Positions 46,744 through 54,882 of a DNA stretch of 64,000 nucleotides are shown in pieces (position 1 is the first letter of the stretch; every line of letters begins with the position of its first letter). A program made the translations under genes and the position numbers. Below the pieces are notes generated by a model, which was not told the origin of the DNA, did not search any database, and worked only from the letters and a program-made list of their open reading frames with translations. Origin of the DNA: Elusimicrobiota bacterium (GTDB lineage: Bacteria; Elusimicrobiota; Elusimicrobia; Elusimicrobiales; UBA9959). The DNA is taken from positions 1-64,000 of the forward strand of contig JACQYT010000016.1 in NCBI GenBank assembly GCA_016208085.1. The letters are read 5' to 3'.

Positions 46744-47523
46744 GTGAAAACAAACATAATTTTTGCCGCAAAAGACTTTTCAAGGGCGTCGCTTATCCTT
46801 GAGATGCTCAACCGGCAGGGCTATTCGGTCATGACGGTGCACAGGTCGCGGGAAGTAATGGGGATGCTTGCCGAAAAATCTTTTGACCTGGTGATAATCG
46901 GCCAGAACCTGAGCGACGAGGAAGGCCTGACCTTCCTTAAGAATCTCAGGGCCAAGAACAAGAACATCCCCGTCGTGGCAATGCTTGAGTCCCCTGACAC
47001 CTGCCTTGACCACATGCCGGGCGGGCTTACCGCGGAACACCTGCTTCCGCAGGGGCACGGCGGGCACGGCCATCACGGCGGGCGGGATGCGCCCAAGATC
47101 AGCTATAAGCTCGCTTTTTTCCAGTTGGGCGCGGACGAATGTCTGGCTTACAATCAGGATTTACATGAAAGCATCGCCCGCGTGCGGGCGGTCATCAGGC
47201 GCACCGCCGGCGCCCAGGTCGACGAGGTCATCAAGCTTAACGAGATAGAGCTCAATATGTCCGGCTATACCGTCAAGATCTCCGGCCGCGAGATCACGGT
47301 TACGGCCAAAGAGTTCGACCTGCTGTATGTGTTCTTAAGTTCTCCCAACAGGGTGCTCTCAAGGCCCTATCTCATAGAGCGCGTATGGGGCTATAATTAT
47401 TTCGGATCGCCGCGCACGGTGGACGTGCATGTCCGGCGCCTTCGCTCCAAGATGGGCAAAGCGGCTAAATATGTGCATACCGTGCCCTGCGTCGGTTACA
47501 AGCTGGTGCCGAATACAAAGTAA
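46744..47523 (+). CDS. OmpR/PhoB-type response regulator with His/Gly-rich receiver insertion
   Basis: Receiver-like N-terminus, HGGHGHHGG insertion, C-terminal winged helix EFDLLYVFLSSPNRVLSRPYLIERVWGYNYFGSPRTVDVHVRRLRSKMG. Confidence 0.8.
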   Translation: MKTNIIFAAKDFSRASLILEMLNRQGYSVMTVHRSREVMGMLAEKSFDLVIIGQNLSDEEGLTFLKNLRAKNKNIPVVAMLESPDTCLDHMPGGLTAEHLLPQGHGGHGHHGGRDAPKISYKLAFFQLGADECLAYNQDLHESIARVRAVIRRTAGAQVDEVIKLNEIELNMSGYTVKISGREITVTAKEFDLLYVFLSSPNRVLSRPYLIERVWGYNYFGSPRTVDVHVRRLRSKMGKAAKYVHTVPCVGYKLVPNTK

Positions 47524-47640
47524 AGTAGGGTATAGGGTAGAGGGTTTAGGGTATAGGGTATAAGGAGTTCCTTATTACTCTACCTCTACCCTCTACCCTC
47601 TACCCTCTACCCTCTACCCTCTACCCTTAACTTATGGAGG
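47523..47640. repeat. Inverted-arm element, family A
   Basis: agggtatagggtagagggtttagggtatagggta - taaggagttccttatta - ctctacctctaccctctaccctctaccctctaccctctaccct. Confidence 0.88.
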
Positions 47641-47648
47641 TTTAAAAT

Positions 47649-48026
47649 ATGCCGGGTCAAAAAATTTTGATCATTGACGATGACGCCCACCTCAGGGACA
47701 GCCTGTCCGAGGTGCTTGAACTTGAGGGGTTCGGCTGCCTTTTGGCCGGTAACGCCAGGGCGGGGATAGACTCCGCCAAAAAGCATAATCCCGATGTCGT
47801 CATCATGGACATACAACTGCCTGATTCAAGCGGCTTCCAGATCTGCCAGGAGCTGAGAAAGCATTCCAGGGACTTCGTCCTGATCATGATGACGGGCCGG
47901 TTCCTCTCCGCCGAGGAAAAGACCCAGGGCTTTTCGCTGGGCGCCGACGAATACATCACCAAGCCTTTCGACATCCAGGAGCTTTCCATCCGCATAAGGC
48001 AGCTTCTTTCAAGGAAGAAAAAATAG
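47649..48026 (+). CDS. Response regulator receiver domain protein
   Basis: KILIIDDDAHLRDSLSEVLELEGF...PDVVIMDIQLPDSSG...MMTG...ADEYITKPFD. Confidence 0.9.
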   Translation: MPGQKILIIDDDAHLRDSLSEVLELEGFGCLLAGNARAGIDSAKKHNPDVVIMDIQLPDSSGFQICQELRKHSRDFVLIMMTGRFLSAEEKTQGFSLGADEYITKPFDIQELSIRIRQLLSRKKK

Positions 48027-48027
48027 C

Positions 48028-49521
48028 ATGCCAAGCAAAAGCCCAAAAAAGTTTTTACCGGTTCTGTTCCTCTTTTTACTTATCAACTTGTCAACTTATC
48101 AACTTCCCTGCTTGTGCAGCGCGGCTGACGCCAAGGCGGGCAAGGCCGGCGCCAAGCTTGAGGTCTTTTTCGAAAGCATGGACAGCGCCGGCTGGCAGTG
48201 GTTTTTCCTGGGCGACGCGGTGAAGAAAAGGCTGCCTGCCGTGGAATTTAAGGTGTATCCGCTGCTTGCCAAAAACGCCGGGGGCGGCTGGGAGGCCAAA
48301 CGCGGAGAGGCGGAGGTGGCAGAATCCCTCAGAATGGCGGTTATGGCGAAGGTCTACCCGGACAAGCTGTTCGCCTACCTTAACGCCAGGTCACTGAGCC
48401 CCTGGGCCGACGGCTGGCGGGACGCGGCTATTTTCGCCGGGCTTGCCCCGGAAGAACTGGAGAAGAAGGTTTCCGCCGACGGCCGCAAGATTTTCGGCGG
48501 CGTTTATGAATATTCCCGCGCATCGGGCGTGACCGGCGCCGCGGCGCTGATAAACGGCAAGCCCTATGACGGGGGCGCAAGATTGCTCACCCTTTTTGAG
48601 GCCGTAAACAATGAACTCCCCAAAGAGAAAAGGGCTTTCCTGCCGCAGCCCCCCCCGGGTCCGGGGGGGACCGCCGCCGGACCCGCGCCTAAATTCCGGG
48701 TCGTCCTGAGTTCCGGCGTCGAGAAAAACGACGCGCTGATCGGGGTGTTCGGCAGATATTTCGGCAGCATAAAGGCCGTGACGCTGGATTACGATTCGCC
48801 CGAGCGCGTTAAAGAGTTCCCCGAACTGGATTTCGTCCCGGCCTATCTCCTTGAGGACACTCCCGCCGCCAGAACAAAGCTTCAATCGGAGCTCAAAGCC
48901 GGGATATTCGTGGAACGTAAAGGTTGGCTTGTCTATTATGATAAACAGCGTAAAGGGCTTTACGCCGCAAACAAGCCGGAGCCGGGCGTGCTGAAACTGT
49001 TCGTGATGGCGCAATGCCCCTTCGGCGTGCTGGCTGAAAATGCCGTTATAGAGGCCATGAACAAAAAACTGCTGCCGGCTGGTACGAAGCTCGACATTCA
49101 TTATATCGGGGACGCGGACAAGACCCCGGAAGGCAAATATACTTTCCGGAGCCTGCACGGCACCCCGGAATGGGAAGAAAGCGTCCGGCAGCTTGTGATA
49201 GCCGGGAAATTTCCCGATAAGTTTTTCCCGTATCTCCTTGAAAGGAACAAGGACTATACTTCCACCCGGTGGGAAGAGGCGGCCGCCCGGGCCGGCCTTG
49301 ACGGAGCGGCCGGCTCTGCCGTGACCGCCGCTTTTGAAGAGGGCAAGGCGCTCCTTGCCGAAGATTTTAAGCTCGCCGGTTCTCTGGGCATCACCACCTC
49401 GCCCTCCTTCCTCTGGGAAGGCCGGTCCTTTATGGTGGGCATGGGCGAACTTGCCAAGGTGCCGGGGTTTGAGCATGTTTCCAGCTCCGCGCCCGCTTCC
49501 GGCGCCGCCTGCGCGAAATAA
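48028..49521 (+). CDS. Thioredoxin-fold (DsbA/GILT-like) secreted protein
   Basis: KLFVMAQCPFGVLAENAVIEAMNKKLLPAGTKLDIHYIGD...AGSLGITTSPSFLWEG; leader LINLSTYQLPCLCSA encoded by a family D arm. Confidence 0.65.
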   Translation: MPSKSPKKFLPVLFLFLLINLSTYQLPCLCSAADAKAGKAGAKLEVFFESMDSAGWQWFFLGDAVKKRLPAVEFKVYPLLAKNAGGGWEAKRGEAEVAESLRMAVMAKVYPDKLFAYLNARSLSPWADGWRDAAIFAGLAPEELEKKVSADGRKIFGGVYEYSRASGVTGAAALINGKPYDGGARLLTLFEAVNNELPKEKRAFLPQPPPGPGGTAAGPAPKFRVVLSSGVEKNDALIGVFGRYFGSIKAVTLDYDSPERVKEFPELDFVPAYLLEDTPAARTKLQSELKAGIFVERKGWLVYYDKQRKGLYAANKPEPGVLKLFVMAQCPFGVLAENAVIEAMNKKLLPAGTKLDIHYIGDADKTPEGKYTFRSLHGTPEWEESVRQLVIAGKFPDKFFPYLLERNKDYTSTRWEEAAARAGLDGAAGSAVTAAFEEGKALLAEDFKLAGSLGITTSPSFLWEGRSFMVGMGELAKVPGFEHVSSSAPASGAACAK

Positions 49522-49628
49522 GGATAGCGCGACAGTGTGACAGTGGGTTCTTGCTCTCTTGCTGCCGCGCTGTTACGGGCGCAATATTTCCGCAACAAAC
49601 TTTTACGATAATATATTATATTGTAACT

Positions 49629-49656
49629 AAAAATTTTTGCCGCAAAAATTTTTACT
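49629..49656. repeat. Solo palindrome matching the R1 left end
   Basis: aaaaatttttgccgcaaaaattttta. Confidence 0.7.
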
Positions 49657-49670
49657 ATGCCCCGACCTGA

Positions 49671-49762
49671 AGAAAGGATAAAGGATTAGGGCTAAAGGCT
49701 AAAGGCCGGAATAATTTCTTTGTTTTTCCTTTATCCTTCAGCCTTCATCCTTTAGCCTTTTT
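49671..49762. repeat. Inverted-arm element, family B
   Basis: gaaaggataaaggattagggctaaaggctaaaggcc - ggaataatttctttgttttt - cctttatccttcagccttcatcctttagcc. Confidence 0.85.
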
Positions 49763-49785
49763 TATTCCTTTTTGTCTTTCTGCTA

Positions 49786-51612
49786 GTGTCCCTGGTCCCT
49801 TTGAGCATAGTGGGCTATTATCTTGTCAATTTAAGCCAGGTCACACTGAACCGGGCCATCTCCCGCGACCAGGAGGCCCTGGCGGTGGGTTTTGCCGACA
49901 CCGTTTCAAGCTACATAATAAATTTCCGTAACGTGCTGGCGGACGTCGCCCACCGCGAGGACTTCGCCTCCATGGACGTGCCCAAGCAGCGGGATCTGGT
50001 GAACCACAATATGCAGCTTCACGCGGCGTTCCTGGAGATCTCGATAACAGACGCCGGCGGCCAGGAAACCGTGCGCGTCGGCCGTTTCGGCCGCGATAAT
50101 AAACTGCGCGATTTCGCCTCCGACGCCCTGTTCACCAAGGTGTTCAAGACCGGGGAATTCATAGGCGGGCTTGAAAAATACATGGGTTATCCCGCCATCA
50201 CTATAGGGGTGCAGGTCATAAATCCGGCCACCAACCAGACCATGGGCGTCGTGACGGCCAAGATGAGTCTGACCGGCTTATCCAGCATCCTCAATACCGG
50301 TTTCCCGGAAGCCACGCACACGCAGGCCGCGGTGATCGATTCCAACGGCTTCCTGATAGCGCATTCAAATCCGAAAGAGATTTATAAAGCCGACGCGAAG
50401 CTCCCGGACGACGTCCTGAAAATACTGCTGCAGAACGACGCCAAGACCGGCGGCGGGGAGATAATACTGGACACCGGGGAAAAGGTGCTGGGGGCTTTTG
50501 CGGAGATCCCGGACCTCGGCTGGGTGGTGTATATCCAGCGCTCGGTTTCCGTCGCCTACCAGGCCTCCGCGGAGATGCTCGCGCGCACCTGGCGCATGAT
50601 GCTGGTGGTGACGGTATTCGTATTGCTGCTGGGCTACGCCGTCTCCCTTGTCATCACGCAGCCCATACAGGCGCTGCGCGAGGCCGCCATAAAACTCGGC
50701 GAGGGGGACTTCGACTCCCTGCCGGACCTCAGCATGCCTAACGACGAGATAGGCGAACTCGCCCACACATTCATACAGATGAGCGAATCGCTGAAAATAA
50801 AAACCGCGGAGCTGACCTCCGCCAAAGAAGAGCAGGTGCGGCTTAACCACAGCCTTGAGAACAGGGTGGAGGCCAGGACCAGAGAGCTTAAATCGGCGCA
50901 GGACGAACTGATCAAGAAAGAACGGCTCGCCGCCATCGGGCAGATGGCCTCCGTGGTGGGCCATGAAATCAGGAACCCGCTTGCCGTCATAAACAACTCG
51001 ATCTATTTTATAAAGACCAAGATCAACTCCGCCGCCGGCAGTTCGGCGGTTCCCGTCGAGCCCAAGATAATCAAGCATATCTCCATCATAGAATCGGAGA
51101 TCCGCCAGGCCAACGGCATTATAGACGAGATCCTGGGCTTCGCCAGGACCAGGGAACTTAATCTCAAACTGACCCATCTGAACTCTTACGTGGACGACCT
51201 GCTTATGTCTTTCCCCTGCCCCGCGCACATAGAGCTCGTAAAGGAAATGACTTCGGAAAACCCCACAGTGAACATAGACACGGACGAAATGACGCAGGCG
51301 GTGCGCAACCTCATCAAGAACGGCATAGAAGTCATGCCCGAGCGGGGGAAGATCACCGTGCGGACCGAGGTCATCGGCGAGATGGTCCGGCTGGACGTGG
51401 AAGACGCCGGCCACGGCATCCCGAAAGAAACGCTGGAAAAGATCTTCGCGCCGTTCTTCACCACCAAGGCCAGGGGCACGGGCCTGGGCCTGGCCGTGGT
51501 CAAAAAAGTGCTGGACCGCCATAAAGGCAGGGTGGAAGTCATAAGCACGGTCGGCAAAGGCACGTGTTTTAAGCTCTTCATTCCTGTTGTAAACGCCCAT
51601 ATAAATAAGTGA
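49786..51612 (+). CDS. Cache-HAMP sensor histidine kinase
   Basis: HAMP VITQPIQALREAAIKLGEGDFD; H-box MASVVGHEIRNPLAVINNSIYFI; DAGHGIPKETLEKIFAPFFTTKARGTGLGLAVVKKV. Confidence 0.88.
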   Translation: MSLVPLSIVGYYLVNLSQVTLNRAISRDQEALAVGFADTVSSYIINFRNVLADVAHREDFASMDVPKQRDLVNHNMQLHAAFLEISITDAGGQETVRVGRFGRDNKLRDFASDALFTKVFKTGEFIGGLEKYMGYPAITIGVQVINPATNQTMGVVTAKMSLTGLSSILNTGFPEATHTQAAVIDSNGFLIAHSNPKEIYKADAKLPDDVLKILLQNDAKTGGGEIILDTGEKVLGAFAEIPDLGWVVYIQRSVSVAYQASAEMLARTWRMMLVVTVFVLLLGYAVSLVITQPIQALREAAIKLGEGDFDSLPDLSMPNDEIGELAHTFIQMSESLKIKTAELTSAKEEQVRLNHSLENRVEARTRELKSAQDELIKKERLAAIGQMASVVGHEIRNPLAVINNSIYFIKTKINSAAGSSAVPVEPKIIKHISIIESEIRQANGIIDEILGFARTRELNLKLTHLNSYVDDLLMSFPCPAHIELVKEMTSENPTVNIDTDEMTQAVRNLIKNGIEVMPERGKITVRTEVIGEMVRLDVEDAGHGIPKETLEKIFAPFFTTKARGTGLGLAVVKKVLDRHKGRVEVISTVGKGTCFKLFIPVVNAHINK

Positions 51613-51618
51613 TAATGT

Positions 51619-51760
51619 AATAGCATGACAGCAAGAGAGTAAGACAGAGAGAGCGGGAAAGCAAAGAGCGCGGCGATTAAAATAAACTGTTTTTCCGAAC
51701 TGTTTTGCTGTTACACTGGCTTACTATCGCGCTTTCTTGCTATCCTGCCATCACGCTATA
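51619..51760. repeat. Inverted-arm element, family C
   Basis: agcatgacagcaagagagtaagacagagagagcgggaaagcaaag...ttaaaataaactgtttttccgaactg...ctatcgcgctttcttgctatcctgccatcacgc. Confidence 0.8.
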
Positions 51761-51762
51761 AT

Positions 51763-52932
51763 ATGGAAAGCAAAATTTTGATCGTGGATGACGATGCCCA
51801 CCTCAGGGAAACCCTGCGTGACCTGCTGGAAATGGAGGGCTATAAGGTCTTTGAGGCCGAAAGCGGCGCCCAAGCCATGAAAATGGTCGTTTCGGATTTC
51901 TACCACATCATCCTGATGGATTTCAACCTCACCGATAAGACGGGCATAGAGGTCATAAAGGACATCCGCAAGCTTAATACCGACAGCCAGATCCTGATGA
52001 TGACCGCCCACGCCTCGCTTGACACCGCGGTAAAAGCCATACAGGAATCGGTTTACGACTTTCTGATAAAGCCGGTGGATTTCAATTATCTGCGCCGCGC
52101 CATAAAAAAAGCCGAAGAAAAGCTTTTCCTGGAACAGGAAAATAAGCGGCTCATAGACATGCTCAAGCATAACAATGAGCAGCTGGACCGCCTTAACAAC
52201 ATGAAATCCAAATTCCTGTCCATGGCCTCGCACGACCTGTCCAACTCCCTGATGACGCTGCAGATAAGTTTTGAGATGCTGTCCTCCACGCTGACTCCCA
52301 GCGAGGACCAGAAAAAAAAGATGGCGTTCATAAATACCAGCATCTCGCAGATCTCCCGTCTGATAAGCGACCTGGTGGACTGGGCTTCCATCGAACAGGG
52401 CAAGCTCAGGCTTGAGAAGAATTATTTTGAAATGGACAAGATGGTGGAAGAGATCGTCGTCGGGCCCAGAGCCAGGGCCCAGCAGAAATCCATAGAGATA
52501 GACGCCCAGATAACCCCCGCCGGCCTCAAGATGGTCTGCGCCGACAAGCGCAGGATAAGCCAGGTGCTCTTGAATCTCCTCGAGAACGCCATCAGGCACA
52601 CTTCCAGGGGCGGGAGCATAACGGTTTTTGTGGAAAAGCTTGAAGAATCGGTCTGCGTCTCGGTCAGAGACACCGGGGAAGGCATAGAGCCGGCCGAGCT
52701 GACCAAACTTTTCCAGAGTTTCTATCAGCCCGCCGGCGGCAAATCCCCGCACGGCCGGCTGGGCCTCGGCCTTTCCATCTCCAGGGAAATTATCCAAAAC
52801 CATGAAGGCAGGATCTGGGTGGAATCGGCGGGCGCGGGCAAGGGTTCCGCCTTTAAGTTCACGATCCCGTTCGCCAAGGAGTCGCCACCCGCAGAAAGCG
52901 CGAGCGGCGCGGCGGAGGGGAGAAAGGCTTAA
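51763..52932 (+). CDS. Hybrid response regulator-histidine kinase
   Basis: N-terminal receiver KILIVDDDAHLRETL; HisKA SMASHDLSNSLMTLQISFEML; HATPase NLLENAIRHTSRGGSITV. Confidence 0.88.
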   Translation: MESKILIVDDDAHLRETLRDLLEMEGYKVFEAESGAQAMKMVVSDFYHIILMDFNLTDKTGIEVIKDIRKLNTDSQILMMTAHASLDTAVKAIQESVYDFLIKPVDFNYLRRAIKKAEEKLFLEQENKRLIDMLKHNNEQLDRLNNMKSKFLSMASHDLSNSLMTLQISFEMLSSTLTPSEDQKKKMAFINTSISQISRLISDLVDWASIEQGKLRLEKNYFEMDKMVEEIVVGPRARAQQKSIEIDAQITPAGLKMVCADKRRISQVLLNLLENAIRHTSRGGSITVFVEKLEESVCVSVRDTGEGIEPAELTKLFQSFYQPAGGKSPHGRLGLGLSISREIIQNHEGRIWVESAGAGKGSAFKFTIPFAKESPPAESASGAAEGRKA

Positions 52933-52998
52933 GCGCGGCGGGTGTTTGAAAAACGTTTATAATTGGGTATAATTTTACTGGAACTGGTTTAACGTGAT

Positions 52999-53200
52999 TA
53001 AAAATTTTTGCGGCAAAAATTTTTACCATACCTCGCCCTTTAGGGCGGGGTAACCTTGGGGCAAGGGGGAGGAGGGGGAAAGAAATTTTCCCCTCATCCT
53101 GTTGGATACAGTTGAATTGTGTCGCTTCGCTCCACCCCGGCAAGGTGTTGAAGAAAACCCCGTGCCGGGTAGGATAAAATGTTGTCGGACAACATTTTAT
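52999..53200. repeat. Dispersed repeat R1
   Basis: Left palindrome ttaaaaatttttgcggcaaaaattttta; right palindrome ataaaatgttgtcggacaacattttat. Confidence 0.88.
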
Positions 53201-53230
53201 CTAAATCGCGGTTTAAAAAGGAGCTTTACC

Positions 53231-53905
53231 ATGGCCATTGCAAAAAAAACGGTTACGGTGCTGATAGCGGACGACCAGACCCTGTTCCGGGAAGGCATCA
53301 AAGACCTGCTTGAAGACGAGAAAGGCATTAATGTCATCGGCGAGGCCTCAAACGGACCCGAAGTGGTCGCCATGGCAAAGAAGCTCAAGCCCGACGTCAT
53401 CCTGATGGATATAAAACTCCCCCAGATGGACGGCGTTTCAGCCACCCGCATCATCCGCAAGGAATGTCCCAATACCAACGTGCTGATACTCTCCGGCTTT
53501 GAGGACGAGGCGCATGTGACGGAAGCCATACAGGCCGGGGCTAACGGCTATCTTTCAAAGATGCTTCCCGCCTCGGAACTCGTGCACGCTCTCAAGACTT
53601 TCAACAGCGAGGGCGTCATGATACCCCAGCCGATCATGGGCAAGCTCATCCAGGGCTTAAGGCAGATGGGCACGCCCGGCTATGAAAACGCGCCCGATTC
53701 ACTGACCGCTACCGAGATAAAGGTGATGGCGCTGCTCGGCAAAGGCAACTCCAACAAGGAAATAGCCGCCGCGCTTGACTGCAGCGTCAAAACCGTGAAG
53801 AACCACTTAAACAGCATCTTCCAGAAGCTCTCGGTCAACAACAGGACGGAAGCCGTGGTCAGGGCTATTGAAAAAGGCCTGATCTCGCCCGACGACAGCC
53901 TGTAG
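53231..53905 (+). CDS. NarL/FixJ-family response regulator
   Basis: Receiver VTVLIADDQTLFREGIKDLLED; LuxR HTH LTATEIKVMALLGKGNSNKEIAAALDCSVKTVKNHLNSIFQKL. Confidence 0.92.
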   Translation: MAIAKKTVTVLIADDQTLFREGIKDLLEDEKGINVIGEASNGPEVVAMAKKLKPDVILMDIKLPQMDGVSATRIIRKECPNTNVLILSGFEDEAHVTEAIQAGANGYLSKMLPASELVHALKTFNSEGVMIPQPIMGKLIQGLRQMGTPGYENAPDSLTATEIKVMALLGKGNSNKEIAAALDCSVKTVKNHLNSIFQKLSVNNRTEAVVRAIEKGLISPDDSL

Positions 53906-53939
53906 CCTTCCGAAAATCGCTGTGGCGTAAACCGGCCAT

Positions 53940-53970
53940 AAGCGTCCGCCTGAGGGGCGGACGCTTTTTC
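53940..53970 (+). terminator. Rho-independent terminator
   Basis: aagcgtccgcc tgag gggcggacgctttttc after the NarL-type gene. Confidence 0.8.
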
Positions 53971-53997
53971 TTTGACATTTAAATATAAAATTAGGCC

Positions 53998-54026
53998 TTG
54001 AAATTTGCCGTTTTTGGTGGTATATA
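53998..54026 (+). promoter_or_regulatory. Putative sigma70-like promoter of second pilin operon
   Basis: TTGAAA - 17 nt - TATATA upstream of the Flp pilin at 54068. Confidence 0.4.
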
Positions 54027-54067
54027 TATAGTAGGGGTCAATTAGACTGTGAACGGAGGAAAGCAAA

Positions 54068-54271
54068 ATGAACAGACTATTGAATAAAATATTGAAACGC
54101 AGACCCGGCCAGAACACGGTGGAATATCTGCTGATGCTTGCCGTGGTCGTAGGCGTGGTGCTCATAGCCGGCATGGCGATCAAGCAATACATGCCGACCC
54201 TTTGGGGGCAGATACAGGCCAAGATAGGCGGCGCGGCCGACGCTTTGACCGCCAGCGAAGGCGGCAAATAA
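54068..54271 (+). CDS. flp: Flp pilin, copy 2
   Basis: Differs from 31964 copy by 2 aa. Confidence 0.85.
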   Translation: MNRLLNKILKRRPGQNTVEYLLMLAVVVGVVLIAGMAIKQYMPTLWGQIQAKIGGAADALTASEGGK

Positions 54272-54317
54272 CACCGAGTACAGGACCGGATTGGACGGAG
54301 AAAGAAAGGATATAGGG

Positions 54318-54551
54318 ATGAAAATACGGTTATCGGACCTTTTAACGGCTATTAAGCTGCGGGTGGTCGTTTGCGGCTTCCGCTCCTCATCCTCTCTGCG
54401 CCGGCGGGGGCAGACCACGGTGGAATATCTCCTGATGCTGGCCGTGGTGGTCGGCATGGCCCTGACGCTGGGCATTATTTTCTATAAGCACATCCTGGGC
54501 CTTTTTTATACCATGGTAGGCATGGTCCTGGGCGCCGGAGAACCGACGTAA
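54318..54551 (+). CDS. Flp-like minor pilin
   Basis: RRRGQTTVEYLLMLAVVVGMALTLGIIFYKHILGLFY. Confidence 0.7.
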   Translation: MKIRLSDLLTAIKLRVVVCGFRSSSSLRRRGQTTVEYLLMLAVVVGMALTLGIIFYKHILGLFYTMVGMVLGAGEPT

Positions 54552-54620
54552 CCAGGCTGAAGGCTGGGGCTAAACGCTATTATATCTCATTAGCATAAAT
54601 AAAGCGGCATAAATCATTAT

Positions 54621-54824
54621 TAAAAATTTTTGCGGCAAAAATTTTTACCATACCCCGCCCTTTAGGGCGGGGAAACCTTAGGGCAAGAGGGAGTTTGAGG
54701 GAGAAAGAAATTTCCCCCTCATCCTGTTGGATACAGTTGAATTGTGTCGCTTCGCTCCACCCCGGCAAGGTGTTGAAGAAAACCCCGCGCCGGGTGCATA
54801 AAATGTTGCCCGGCAGCATTTTAT
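54621..54824. repeat. Dispersed repeat R1
   Basis: Same layout as 52999-53200; right palindrome ataaaatgttgcccggcagcattttat. Confidence 0.88.
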
Positions 54825-54882
54825 TTATACAAGTCTATATAGAAATTACGATTGTTTTTCATCTCTAAAGAAAGTAATAGTT

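Noticed and set aside
50365-51600. 411-aa minus-strand ORF
   Set aside because: Antisense shadow of a clear histidine kinase.
54580-54819. Minus-strand ORF (GVFFNTLPGWSEATQFNCIQQDEG), repeated at 52859 and 61487
   Set aside because: It is a translation of repeat R1; palindromic ends and similarity across copies indicate a non-coding element.
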